Assembly: GCA_013397865.1 (NCBI GenBank)
Contig: VZTI01003650.1
Coordinates: forward strand, 248,001-312,000
Length of the DNA: 64,000 nucleotides
From: Struthidea cinerea
Lineage: Eukaryota > Chordata > Aves > Passeriformes > Corcoracidae
Reading direction: 5' to 3'
The position numbers were made by a program, and so were the translations under genes. The notes under the pieces were generated by a model. That model had not been told where the DNA came from, searched no databases, and saw only the letters and a program-made list of their open reading frames with translations. Below are positions 1 through 12,190 of this stretch, piece by piece (position 1 is the first letter of the stretch; the number at the start of each line of letters is the position of its first letter).

Positions 1-3000
1 AGAGGAATCTTAAGCATATTTAGTGTTTGCTATATATAACAGATCTGTGTGATTTTATCTGAGTCATCCTCCTCCTACTCGGATGGCTATTTGTTTACTT
101 TAAACCAAAACACAAGTCTCTGGGGAAGCCATTGCTGTAATCACACTTTGGGTGGTTTGATTAATGCAGCCACTTCTCTGAGGGGTCTGAACAGTGTAAA
201 TTCTCATCCTCACAGGTAAACACCTCACGGTGTGCCAAGAAAACCAAAGTAAATGGCACTAAGTTTAGGGTTTTAAAAAGTTTTCTTTCAAAAAAGAGAT
301 GTTGTTTCTCCCTCTGACAGTAACATGCTTCCCTATAAAACCACTGTTTTCTGTGTAGCTTCCTGTGACTTTATAAAAAGCACATGCTGAGCAATTTGTT
401 CTTCTACAAACAGAGAAAATCATGCTTGTAGGAGGCTGAAGTCCTGTGTCAACTGATATTTGGCTGCTGGTTGTAGCACCAGTGTGATTATGATCCAACA
501 GCCACTGTATTTGACTCACTGACAACTGAACTTGTGGCCCAGTGTGACTGATTGTAGGAGCCATGATTGCTACTCAGCAAAAGAGGGCACAAATGTCACT
601 GGGGCCCCTGCAGCTCAGAGAACTATTCCAGCAAAACTCTGCAGTGAGCTTTGTGAAGGCTAGGCTGAGCTGTGTTTTTGTGAGCAGGGATAAGCAGGCA
701 GTGTCAGCCACTCACAGAGGGGCAGAAGATAAAACCCTGATGGGATATGCTCCACAGATCACAAGCAGCTTTGCTGACCTTATGGAGTGACAGAGGGCGA
801 ATTTCCAGAGGACCAGAAGGACAGCAACACTGTCTTCACATTGGTGATGTTACCAAACTCTGCAGGGGTCAACCCCTCTACTAAACTTTTATGATCTGTA
901 AGTGGTTCTGCTTCACCTTCCTTAACAGACTAACATTTCCACAGCACTTGTCAACAAAGTAATCAAGTACCTCCACAAAGGACTAAATGTCCGCTAAATA
1001 ACACAGTCGATTTAATTTGATTTTGGACTTGCTGAGTGCACTCACACAGTGGGATGTCAGGACAGGTATAAATGGTAAACACAACACCCACTGTGTGTCA
1101 CCCACGTCAGAGTAGACATATTTCTGTTCTGAACAAGGAACCACTTTGTTCCCCATACCTGCTCCTGCCCTTAAGTGCCAGCAGATGAGTTGTGGGTCTA
1201 TTCTGGGCTATCTGGTCACAGATGCTGCCTTGCCTTGCCAGGCTCCAGAAGCAGACAACCTGGGAGGCCAACTTCTCACCTCCAAGTGACAGCTGGGGCT
1301 GGAAAAGAAAATGTGGCTGTAACTCCATGATATCCATGATATCCGTGAGCAAGATATGTTCAGAATAATATTGTCCTGGCAATCAAAAAGAAAAAAAAAT
1401 CTCTCCTGATTTTCTTGGCATCCTGGCAGTGCAGTGGCTGGAATGGATGGTGGCAGTACCCTGCCGTTGTACTGAAGTCTTCCTGCAGTCCTGAGGTTCA
1501 AAGACTTCTCAGGGTAGCTCTAAACCACTCTTCTCCTTTGGTCCCAGTAGGCCTCCAACCATCTGGGCTGCAGATCAGCTGTGCAAAAAGTTCTGTGTTT
1601 CTTGCCCTGGTGAACAGATAAGAGTAAAGGTCGACAAACTCAGATTCAGATGAAGCAAGGAAGAGTGAATTCCAAGGACTCCCCACTCTGTGCCATAGCT
1701 TCGGCTGCCAGGCATTTAAACCCATAGGCTGTGAGCAAGAGATGGCATGTAAAATATGACAGGTGGCCAAGTTTATTTAATATGTTGGCTTTTCCACTGC
1801 TCTTAGCACTGTTATCAGAACACTTAATTTAGTTTCATGGAGCAACATGGAAAAACACTGGCGAACATAAAATGAAAAAGCTACTTCCAGGTAGCTTCCA
1901 AATTAACTATTAGTCCCTTTGCATTGCTAGAAATCTAATAAGGCACTGATTACATTTAGGACTGCTGAGTTTTGAAATATGCTCAGCTTCAGCTTTGACA
2001 TACATATTGCTCAAAAAGCCTTGGGGCAGGAAACATGAAGTCATCTTGTCAGGACCTCAGCACAGATATCATTAGGTCTTTTGAGCTGGCTCCTCAAAGG
2101 CTTTCTCTTTATTCTCACACGGCAGCTGGGAAAGGGCGAACTCTGTGTGCTTGGGAGGCACTTTCCTCAGTCATTCTTTTGGGATGGGACCACTGTAGCA
2201 AGAAGATGAGTTAATCAGCCCTCCAATGTGAGATAGTCCAGCAAACTGGAAATTCCAAGAAAAGCAGGTCACGTGGCAAGTCCTGGGAAGCACGACAGCA
2301 GCCACCAGCTGAGGTCCACAGAGCTCACTGGAACTGCAGGCTCTGCAAGGGTTTGCTCTCCTGACTGGTATTACCAGGTGCCTGAGAAGCCAGGTTTATC
2401 CATGTGCTTTGCCAAAGAGTGAGACTTGCCTTGTAGAAGAGAGGGCCCATTTAAAGGGGACTTAAATGGACAAATTAGATATGCTTCCCACAGCCACACA
2501 ACACCCTTTCCTCCTGTGGTTGCTTGAACAGTCTGTGCAGCATGAGTGGAGAGTGCTGGAGCTCATGCCAAAACTGCCTAGAACATGGAAGTGACCAATG
2601 GCCAGCTCTTTGCTCTCATGTTGGCTTGAACCTGCATATAACCAGGCTGTGAAAACTGCAACTCTCTGGGAGCATCTCAAACCACAGCATCATCTGCAGA
2701 CACGGGCACAGCACGATTTGCCACCTTCACTCTAACTCTAGCTTTTAGACCCTTCGTGCTCTGCCCTGCCTTCTGGCTCTCAACTAGGTTGTATTTTGGG
2801 CAAGAGTGAAATCCAGCTTCTTCACCCATTCTTCCTCTCACTTCTCTTCACCATGTATCTTTGCTGCTTGCCTTGTTGCCAGCTCTGGCACTGCTTCAAT
2901 TACGGAATAAGAATAAGCCAATTCAACTCACAAGAATGGCAGAGAATTAAGTCAGGACAAGTAAATAGGGAGAGGGAGGAATGTGGAAATGGGGATAGAG

Positions 3001-3154
3001 GGGAAGGGAAAGTAGAGAGGAGGATAGCAAAGGCCTTCTTTCTGTGGCAGCCAGATTTTAACTTGGTTCAGTGGTCAGAGGTTACTGGTGGAGTTGGCAT
3101 CACAGCTTGGGCTACATGCAGATATATTACCCATTTAAAGAACAGTGTTCCTAT

Positions 3155-3185
3155 ATTGATTGATTGTTTGATTGACTGATTGATG
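3155..3185. repeat. Imperfect TGAT tetranucleotide tract
   Basis: About seven imperfect TGAT units, interrupted by TTTG and GACT variants. This is a short decayed microsatellite with no sign of function. Confidence 0.6.
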
Positions 3186-6100
3186 CTGTGTCACAAGAAG
3201 GCTGCGCTTGGGAAAGCATACAGCTTCCAAGTCCTGCCTCTCTGAGCACTTCTCACCCGGAAGATTCATGGTTAAAAGAGGAAATCTAAAACTGTCAGTC
3301 AAGGCAGGATGCAGGTTTTCAACTTGCTTCGGCAGCTGAGTGAGAGATTTGAACACTAAGGTTGGGAGACATTTGAAAGGATTTTCCTTTTTAGAAGGCA
3401 AACTACCTCTTCAAAATGCCACGGCTTCCTGTAAGCAAGACATTTATAAAGTAATTTGAAATCACTCCCACAACTGTTCAACCCTGTTTGAAACATGACC
3501 AGCAACAGCAACCTGCACAGCACAAAAGCCAGCAGGGGAGGAGGCAGAATGTCACCCTACAAGTATATGCTACAAAATATAATACAAAAAGAAGTGACAT
3601 TCCCCAAATCCTTCTGAAGCAAAGCCAGGTGTGACTGCACCAGGCTGCTATGGTATGCTGGCAGTCAGGCTGGTATTTGACACTCCCTGAATTTCCTTCC
3701 TCCTCTGTGCAGTTGTATTTCATTAGCAGGCAAGTGCCAGCGGGAGGTGGAAGATGATGTCAGCATCTGTACCTGGGCTGGAGTGGAGCTGGTGTAGGCT
3801 TGCAAGCAAACCAGTCAAGAATCACAAAGTAACTTGGTAAATCAGAAGGCAGGAATTCAAACGAATGTAACAAGGTCCGATGGAAAGAGAGCACTTAATC
3901 TTCCGCTGGTTTTCCTGATTTTTCTCCTACCAGAGTCCTCTGGCAGTGTGTCTAGGTACAAGTATTGCATCATCTGAATGGACTCCTTGGTGATTCAAAG
4001 CTCCCAGGGCCCTGAAGGGCAAAGGAGCTGCACAGCAGCTTTAAACAAATTAACACTTTCCTGGGACTTATTCCTGTCTATGTCAAGAAAGAGCTTTTCC
4101 TTGAGAGGAGATGAAAGGTCTCCAGCGTTGTGCAAACCATCCGTCTATCCTCACCACGGCTTGTAAAGTATGTGCTGGGACAGATCTCAGGCTCAGCTAG
4201 GAAATAGCAATAACAGCTATTGTTAAGGGGAGGCTGCAGCTGACCCATGTTAAGATGTTATTGTACACTGAGCCCTTTTTCCCCTTCTTTCCCATCACAA
4301 TGCACTCCAGCCCAAGCACGGTCCTGGTTCCTGACTGCATGTTGTGAATGCTCTGTCACTCCTGTGTGAGGTGGTTCATCTCACAGGCTGTAAAAAATGG
4401 GGAAAATAAAAGGAGCATTTTCTGTCAGTTAAGTGGGTTGAACTGGTTCATCAAATTGTCAGAGGAACAGTGGAGTTGGCATGAGGTGGGGGTGAAGACC
4501 ACTGCCCAGGAGGGAGAGAGGAGACCGCCCTGTTTCAGTGGTAACAAGGCATTAACTAAGGCATGCACCTGGTGAAACCTTATACTCTGATGCAGTGATA
4601 TAATTGCTCATTTCATCACTGCCTGGCACAGTTCTGTGAAAATGATCTGTACTAGCCTCAGGGATTTTCACAGGAGATTTTTGTTTTCCAGGTCATTTTG
4701 AAACTGAGATACAAAAGGTGCCACCCTGTTGGCAGGTCTGAGGAGGCAGTAACCTTCATGGAAGTGTGACAGGGATAAAGAAATAACCTCTTAACCCTGT
4801 TAATCTGTGGTCTGGACAACATCTCTAGCTGTGTCCTAAGGGTACAGTCAGGCAGTATATTTGAACTGGGCTAAAAGATAACTACTGCCAAAAAGTGCCA
4901 GGCAGCCACTCTTCCCTTTCCCCTTGGGTGCACTCCTGCTGTTTCCCTTGGAGCATCACTGATGCTCGTTTTGACTCTGTGATGAGCTGGTAAAGGAGTC
5001 AATACAGGGCAAAACAATCCCACAGGAAGAAAATGAAGATTTTTCTGCTCATTGCATGAGATAGATCAGGTAATGGTAAAGTCAGACGAACTCCAGCTCC
5101 GGCATAAAGAGGACAGCTGTTTTACCACCAGCTGCTGCTGTGAGTGGCACAGCTTCATCATCAAGAGCTGTAGACAGCAAATACATAGCCCTTGCATCCC
5201 CGTTTGAACATAGGATGCCTGCCTCATCAGACATGGTCTATTTCCTGTAGCTGATATATCCACAACTGTGGTATTTAGGGCCCGGATTCAATAAAGATCA
5301 AAAATAAAGTGATGTCGAGAAACTTTCCAGAACACCATACTGAACAGGGGTACATGCACAACGTTTAGAAAGCTTGAGCGAGTGAAACAGCCACAAAATG
5401 AGCTCAGTTCATTGATCTGCTTTGGGTAAGGGTCCCTTCAAAAACCAGGAATTTCAGCTTTAGCTTTTCAAGGAATGGACCACAAACCTTGTTTGTTTGC
5501 TGCATGCTTTTATTCTGGGCTTTGCCTTTTCAGTTCGCTTCAGTATTTTGTGGCTTTTTGTGGGCTGTGTCTTGCTGGACTGAGTAGGACCCCAAGGAAA
5601 TGATTCTGTGAAACTCAATTTATGGTCGGAGCACTGAGGAGGTCAATCCTAAAATGGGAAGGAGTTCTCAGCCCCAGCTCTGACAATCTGCTAATCCCTC
5701 CAGACACTGTTGAAAGGATATTTGAGACTTCCATTGCTGGACATAAATCAGTATCACATTCTATAGGATAGTTCAAGAATGCCTATAGAAAGTTTATGAT
5801 TTGCATTAAGGGCTTTGTGGGTTCCTGGGCTTTCCTTGTATTGTTTTGTTCCCTATGGCTAAGGCAGTGCCCAAACTTCCCACCCCACCATGCATCCCCC
5901 AGCAAATAGGTCTTTGACACACATTGCAATGTAAATAGATGCCTAATACGTGGCCAGAATAATTAAGCTTTAAAATTCTAGCCGAAAATCCATTGTCACA
6001 CAAAATGGACCATACAGATAAGAAGGAGGTAATGAGAACAGCCTTTTACTGTCTGCACTTAACCATAAATACTGGCCAGAATTCAGGAAGGATTAGGTGT

Positions 6101-7735
6101 TTCTACAGGAACCAGAGCATTTGCAAACATAGCACTAAGCAGCTGCTAATGCTTTGTGCTCGCAGCTCTGGGCCAGAGCCCATTTCTTGACTTCATTCAC
6201 TCCTTTGCTTTCTACAACACCGTTACTAAAGGCCTTAGGACTTTTCTGCCATCTTACCAGTATAGAGGTTCATCTTCAATAGCGGGTCTAGTAAGTGTGC
6301 TTGTGCAACTTTCTGTTATCTTATGAAATCCTGTGGACGATGTTGTCAAATTGCTACAATTCATAGTTATCTATGTGTGGTCAGACAATCTAATTATTAT
6401 ATAATTTCTAAGTAAACAGTGCAAGCAGGTTATTTCCACATTTTGGTTAAAAAAGATTCAGAAAAACAAAGCTAAACAGAGTTAGCACGAACGATATTGA
6501 AAAATAATATAGAACATATACGACTTCACACCCCACCCTTACCCCCAAGTAATAGCTTATTTCATGGATCTGGGCTCAATTTACAAAGATAAGAGTGATT
6601 TTAGTACTTACAATTTTGCTAACATTGGAATATTCGTTTGGTATGCACAATGTACATAAAAAATCGGCTTAACTTCTTGTATATTTTATCGGTTTTTGCT
6701 AAATGATGATACATTATTCGAAGCTGAGTTTTTGAGTTTGTCAAAACTCTGATTTTCTGTACCCTGTGGTTCACAATCTGTAGGACAAGGAAAGAGTGTT
6801 ATCCCATTTGACTGGGAGAGCGCAGGCACAAACAAGTTTAGATGGGAATTTAATAATATGTATAACCTAGTGCAACTGGGGGCTGCTGTTCTGCTGTCCC
6901 ACTGCACTGCCCACCCATCTGCCTGGACCGCAGCCAGCAGTTGCACAGCTGTAGCCAGGTCAGCTTGACAAGCTGATGAAATGGAAAATGATGGCTTTTG
7001 GGTGTGTTAGTTTTCAAGTGGATCAGCCCACTGAAATGGCTGCCTCAGTTGCCCCAATACGGTTGCAGTGCACAGCAAACACACACAGTGGCAAGGGATG
7101 CAAGGAAAAGATGAGGGTGACCTTCACCTTGAGCCTTGCAGCTCACGGTCACCAGCTGCTCAGGTGCAGTGTCAAACTGAGCTCAACAGCAAGTCCAAAG
7201 AAGACCTGGCCAGAAGTGTAGCTCCTTCACACCACCATGGAGCCACTTCCAGTAGTTCCATGGGCTTCACTGAATCAGCCACGGAACCAGAGCACGGGGC
7301 TAGCGGTCCACCCTTTTGGACCTGCTTTAAAATACACAAAAAACTTAACCAAACCTTGGCTACTGAAAATACTTTGTTTCTACACGCACAGTGAAATACA
7401 AAGCATCACGGTATTTGTGCCAGAGCTTCACAAACTTCTTAATACGTACCAGTTTCTTAAAACATATACAACATTTAAAATAGCACCTATATAGTTGGTA
7501 TGGGGTCACGATATTAGCTGGTGGTAATTTGAGAAATATGTACAGATGCTGGAACTATATTTCAGAATCTATCCTTTAAAAGTGTAGTGAAACGTCTTCA
7601 AAGGGTGTGACTTCCACAGCTGTGAATGCACATTTAAGCTTCTCCTTTCTTTATCTCTTCTCTTTTCTCATTTAAATGACAGCTCAGGAAATGACTCTCA
7701 GCTACAACGCAGTAAGATGTGGATTAAGAACTTAC

Positions 7736-7792
7736 TTGATTTTTTGTTTGTTTATGTTTTGTTTGTTTTGTTTTGTTGGGGGGGAGGGGAAG
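7736..7792. repeat. T/G-rich low-complexity tract ending in a G-run
   Basis: TTTG and TTTTG units run into an uninterrupted block of G followed by GAGGGG. This is simple-sequence DNA. The G-run could take up non-B structure, but nothing here shows that it does. Confidence 0.6.
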
Positions 7793-9109
7793 AAGAGGAC
7801 GAGCATAGTGTGAAGAAAATGAAGCTGCCTGGGTGTTGAGGGGAAGGTTATGGTCACTTGTAATGAATTTCAAGGTTGGAGGAAAATGCTAGATCTCTCA
7901 CTCTTTATGCTGCTCTACCGCTTCCGAGCTGAAGCACACATTTAACCCTGATCAGAGAGAAAGTTTTCTGTAGTAAATAATACACAATTAGACCCTTAAA
8001 GATATTTGTAAATCCGGCAGTTTTTAAGGCAACATTGAGTAAAAACACTGAAGCGTTGCTTGTAAGACACTTTTCAACTCGAAATACCAAGGTTCGGGTT
8101 TTGTTATTTTACCCCCCACTCCCATTCTTTTGCAACTGGGGTCAAAAAAGCCCTGCAGGGTAGCATGGTTTGCACAAGCCTGCCAGGCTGCTTCCATAGC
8201 CTAAATTACCAGTAAAAGGGCTAGAAATCTGCATGCAGATCTGTATAGGGTGGCAGCAGTTTGGATGAGGGGATGCATTAAAACCCATTAAACCCCACGT
8301 GATCCCTGCAGCACAATTCTCTTTTATCTTTCTTCTCTCCACTGCCCGGAGACTAAAGAGCTCATCTCCATAGGGCTCATCTCCATAGAATTGGGGAAGC
8401 AAAGTCTTCCACAGGCTTTAGTTGTTTCTGACCCTCTGCTCTTTCTCACAGTATCTGCTGCGGCTTTACAAATTTTGTTGGGTACTTTTAAAATGTTTTA
8501 AGCATCTTTGGAGAAATCGGATAAATATATGTGAATAAGTTAGAGGAAAAATACAGAACATTTTGTGACATCCTGAAAAGTTCCTAAAATTTTACTTCAC
8601 TTAGGTATTAGAAATGGGCTGTTTATCTCAATAATTTTTTTTTTTTTTCCCTTTAACTTGGCATTACCTTTCCTTCAAAGACTTGTGGAAGTCCTTAATA
8701 TTATCTGCTGTAATTCAGCAACCCCTTGGTCTGGGTGGGAAGTCTCTAGGGTATAAACATCCAGTCTCTTTACTTCTTCCTTGGACAAATAAAACCACAC
8801 AAACCAGCCCGCTGCACGCTGGATAAATCTTTCACATAATGAATTGTTTTACGCACAGGGCTTCTGAGGGGGGCAAAACCGCAAATGTGGTTACTATGTC
8901 AACAAACGACGGGATTTAGGCATTTTTCTCAAGGACTTAGGTCTGCAGAAGACTGAGGGAGAATTTATGGAGCGTGTTGTGCTGACACCCTCCCAGCTGT
9001 TCCTCCTCCCGAGCGGAGCAGGCGGGGGAACGGCTCCGGGGGCGGCGGCGCCTTCGGGGACCCCCGGGCGCTTGGAGGGCTGGGAATCCTCACGGAGGGA
9101 AACCCGGCT

Positions 9110-9242
9110 GCTCGCAGGGGCTGTTCGAGGAGGACGAGGGCGCCCCAGCTTTTCTTCGTGCTGAGCGGAGATCCTTGTGGATTTTTCGGAAAGCTTCGTA
9201 CGTGCAAGCGTCTGCAGCGCTTTCTGAGGAGCCGGCAGAGCG
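9110..9242 (+). other. Candidate non-coding first exon (donor at 9242/9243)
   Basis: The sequence before 9243 ends in a good vertebrate 5' splice site (GCG|GTAAGG) inside the first CpG island. The left edge is arbitrary because no transcription start can be seen. If used, the exon could splice to the acceptor at 37297/37298 as an alternative SPATA13 leader. This is inference from position and one splice motif, and a chance GTAAGG is quite possible. Confidence 0.25.
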
Positions 9243-9350
9243 GTAAGGCAGGTATTTTCTCTCACGAGTTTCCTTTCGTGCTCTTTCCCCGCTCCCTCGC
9301 CAAGTTACGAGCGCCCACCAGCATCCCGGTGCTCCGAGCGTGACCGCCGC

Positions 9351-9588
9351 TGCCGTGTCCCGGGGGCGGCTCCGGAGGCACCCAGGCGGGAGCGGGGGCT
9401 CTGCGGGCTGCCAGGCGCACCCCTCGGAGCTGCCGTGTCCCAGGGCCGGTTCCGGAGGCACCCAGGCGGGAGCGGGGGCTCTGCGGGCTGCCAGGCGCAC
9501 CCCTCGGAGCTGCCGTGTCCCAGGGCCGGCTCCGGAGGCACCCAGGCGGGAGCGGGGGCTCTGCGGGCTGCCAGGCGCACCCCTCGCA
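9351..9588. repeat. Minisatellite: three tandem copies of an 80-bp unit
   Basis: The motif TGCCGTGTCC recurs at 9351, 9431 and 9511, exactly 80 bp apart, and the sequence between is nearly identical in all three copies. The few differences include CGGGGGCGG against CAGGGCCGG near each unit's start. The third copy runs into unique sequence after about 9586. Since 80 is not a multiple of three, the array is open in several frames on both strands, which produces repetitive spurious proteins rich in Gly, Ala, Pro and Arg. It lies inside the first CpG island and is likely to vary in copy number. Confidence 0.93.
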
Positions 9589-9700
9589 GGAGAGCGTGGG
9601 CCGCAGCCGCGGGGCTGTGCGGCTCTGGGGTCCCGTGGGACTGCGGCCCGCGCAAAAGCCTGAAACGTAATCCACGCTTGAGTGATGCTATCCCCAGTTT

Positions 9701-11944
9701 GGGGTTATCCGGGGGTCGTGAGCGCTTGTGTTTTTTGTTATTGCATGAGTCAGGTCTTGTATGTACATGTGGTCATTCCTGTTCGTGTCTGATCTCCCAA
9801 CATTAGAAATTAGTTAGGATGGCTGAGGAATGGTAGAAGTTGCTGAGGGAGATTCAAGTGTTGTCCGGGACACGAGGAGATGTGCTGGAAGCCGCCCATG
9901 GTGTGGCTGGAGTTGTTTTGTGCAGATGCTCCACCGTCCTTCTCCTGTAGAGCTGCCCATGGCTCATCCCTCCTTTTCCAGCTCAGATCTCTGGCAATTC
10001 CCTCACCCCATCCTTATGTATCACAGCTAGTCTCATTTGGGATAGCTAGCTCACGGGATTTTGAAATTCATCACACAAGCACATTTTTTACTGTGAAACT
10101 GAAGCAGGTTGTGTAGCATTTTCTGCTTCCTTTACACCCACAAACTCTGAGTCTTATAAAGCTTCTGCCTTCTCGATTCCCTGAAACAGAAAACATGGGG
10201 CCTCATGTATCAGACCAAAGAATAACCATCTCAGTGCTCCTGTAGGAAAAGAACAGCTGTGTGGAAAGATCAATAAACACCACCAGTTGCTTCAAAAGTC
10301 GTAAAATGGAAAGTCTCCACAAAATAAAATGTGTGGCAGGGGACTCTGGCTCCAGACACTGCAGGGAAACTCCTGGGAAATGCAGTAATTAGTGGGAAGT
10401 CTCAGACTTGTTTTCCTTCCAGTGGTTCCACACATAAAAATATTTGGTTTAGGAGACAAAATCACAGTGGAGGGAAGAAATACTTACCTATGCAAAAGGA
10501 AAGCTTGTTTATGCTTAATGCATTGGAGAAATGGTTCATGAATGGTTTATGTCAGTGAAAATAAAACACTTGCAATGCTGCCAAGGCCACACACCTCAGG
10601 TGAGCTGTGTATGTGCTGGCTGGTCCTGTGAGCTGAAAGTGTCTGGGGCTGCTTTGATTTTTTTCACTCTTAAAAAAAAAAAAAGTGATAACCTGTTTCA
10701 GTGATTTTTTTTTTCTACCTGCCTTTTCACATTACTGTAGCTCTTTGTTACTGTCGCTCTTCACTACTTTGTTTAATCTGCATATTTCCCTAAGTTTTCC
10801 TTCACTGCCAAAGTGAGAGGAATCATTTGGGAAGGCCCAGCTTCTGCATGGCTCTCTCTTGCCTCTCTGTCACCATCTGGAGGCCCTTCTGTCGTCTTTA
10901 CAGATCTCTCCTCCCCACCCCTTGCTCTCCTCAGCCGCTCAGGATGTGATGGTCCTTCCTCATCCCTCTTACATCTTCTCCAGCCCGGTCCACTCCTGCT
11001 TTCCTACCTGGATCCAGCTGCTGCCTTCATGCTCACATTGGCCAGCTTGTGCCACTTCCTTCCAGCTCTGTCACCACTTTGGGGACTGTTGTTTTTCCCA
11101 AGCCTTACCTGAGAGCACCCTGTCACAAGAAGTTTCCTAAGGAATGCCACAGGCTCCCCAGTGATGTCCAGTAAGGGACAAAGAGCTGCCTGGGGTTCTA
11201 GCTTTGCTGCCAGGGAGGGTGTGCAGAATTCATGCAGAGCCCTGAGTGCAAGTGGCTGTAGAAGTGCCCAGTGATTCTCCTGCCTGTACAGAGCTTAACA
11301 TGAGAAGGGTTGCTTTTCTTCCCTTCCTTTTCACATATCTTCTTGAAGATTTTTGACAGATGTGTCCCCCTGAGCTTAGGCCTTCAGGTGTGATTGATAG
11401 ACAAATTAAGATTTCTAAATGGTTATAAAGCTAAGTCCTAAAATTAGTATAATTTGTGCTGTGTAGGGGTTTGTATACATGTGAAAACTTAACAGTAGAA
11501 TTACGACAGTAACTTAAAGCTCTTCGACTCATGTAGGGATTTGCATGGGGATTGGAAGGAGTCGGTGAGACCCTAGATTCCGCCTGGATGCAGTGTTTGC
11601 TCCATGCTGTGTGCCAGGGCAGTTGGCCCCTCCTGCCATTTCCTTCCCCAATTGTTCAGGACCCTGATTCATCACATGGAAGCCTCCAGTCCAGTCCAAA
11701 GAGGTACACATCATGTGTTGTGTCTGTACAACAGTATTAGTGGTAGAGTGATCCTGGCTGACTTTACTGTAATGGCCAGTGGTCTGCTTTGAGTCTCACT
11801 TCTACAACCTTTTGGTCTTATGGGATCTCATCCAAAGCTCTCTGAATTCCCATTCACCTTGGCAGGCTTCCACTTTGCCTCACTGCAGCTAATAAAGAAA
11901 AGAGCTCCAGGATCAAGTTCTTTGATTCTGCCTGAAACGAGTAT
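9701..11944. other. Non-coding region
   Basis: No gene recognised. A pyrimidine-rich stretch near 10850-11110 is open in two frames but resembles no known protein. Short A and T homopolymers occur near 10672-10684 and 10707. Confidence 0.65.
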
Positions 11945-12190
11945 TAAGTTCTTCTAGGACAAACCCTGAGTATCCCTTCATCCAGGTAGTCAATAACGAT
12001 ATTAAACAGGGCTGGCCTCAATAGTGAGCCCTTGGAAACACCACTGTTGACCAGCAGCCAGATGGATGTAACTCCATTCACCACCACACTCTGGCCTCAG
12101 CCATCTAGTTTTCACTCACTAAACAGTGCCCCTGTCCATGCCATGAACAGCCAGTTTCTCCAGGAGAATGATGTGGTAGACATAAAATCA
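11945..12190 (-). mobile_element. CR1 LINE fragment, reverse transcriptase region
   Basis: Read on the minus strand, the sequence gives a broken but recognisable piece of the CR1 reverse transcriptase. It runs from a VVVNGV-like stretch, through an SGV-x-x-GS-x-L segment that corresponds to the family's SGVPQGS box, into a LFNI-x-I-x-x-LD segment. Stops interrupt the frame upstream. Both ends fade into unique sequence, so the copy is truncated on both sides and long dead. CR1 is the dominant LINE family of birds. Confidence 0.8.

Larger units (their letters stand above)
1..8950. other. Non-coding region, no gene recognised
   Basis: No open reading frame here looks like a known protein, and none shows a credible chain of exons with matching splice sites. 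The longest frames are about 90 to 130 codons, the size expected by chance in sequence of this length. The base composition is ordinary for bird intergenic or intronic DNA. Simple repeats inside it are listed separately. This stretch may be intergenic, or part of a long first intron if the CpG island at 9 kb is not the true promoter of the downstream gene. Confidence 0.7.
8960..9700. promoter_or_regulatory. CpG island, possible upstream promoter
   Basis: This stretch is sharply GC-rich with many CpG dinucleotides, against AT-rich flanks on both sides (for example 8500-8700 and beyond 9720). In vertebrates that contrast usually marks a promoter. No TATA box is obvious. On the + strand a donor-like GCG|GTAAGG sits at 9242/9243. 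It could serve a far-upstream first exon of SPATA13, about 28 kb before its first large coding exon, or belong to an unrecognised gene on either strand. Long open frames on both strands here are a by-product of GC richness and of the 80-bp tandem array, and I do not treat them as genes. Confidence 0.55.

Noticed and set aside
5575..5620. Possible CR1 tail (GATTCTGTGA-like sequence)
   Set aside because: Only a ten-base motif matches. The sequence before it does not follow the CR1 3' end.
9090..9675. Several overlapping open frames of 100-137 codons on both strands
   Set aside because: They are open because the sequence is GC-rich and an 80-bp unit repeats three times in shifting frames. The predicted proteins are just the repeat translated.
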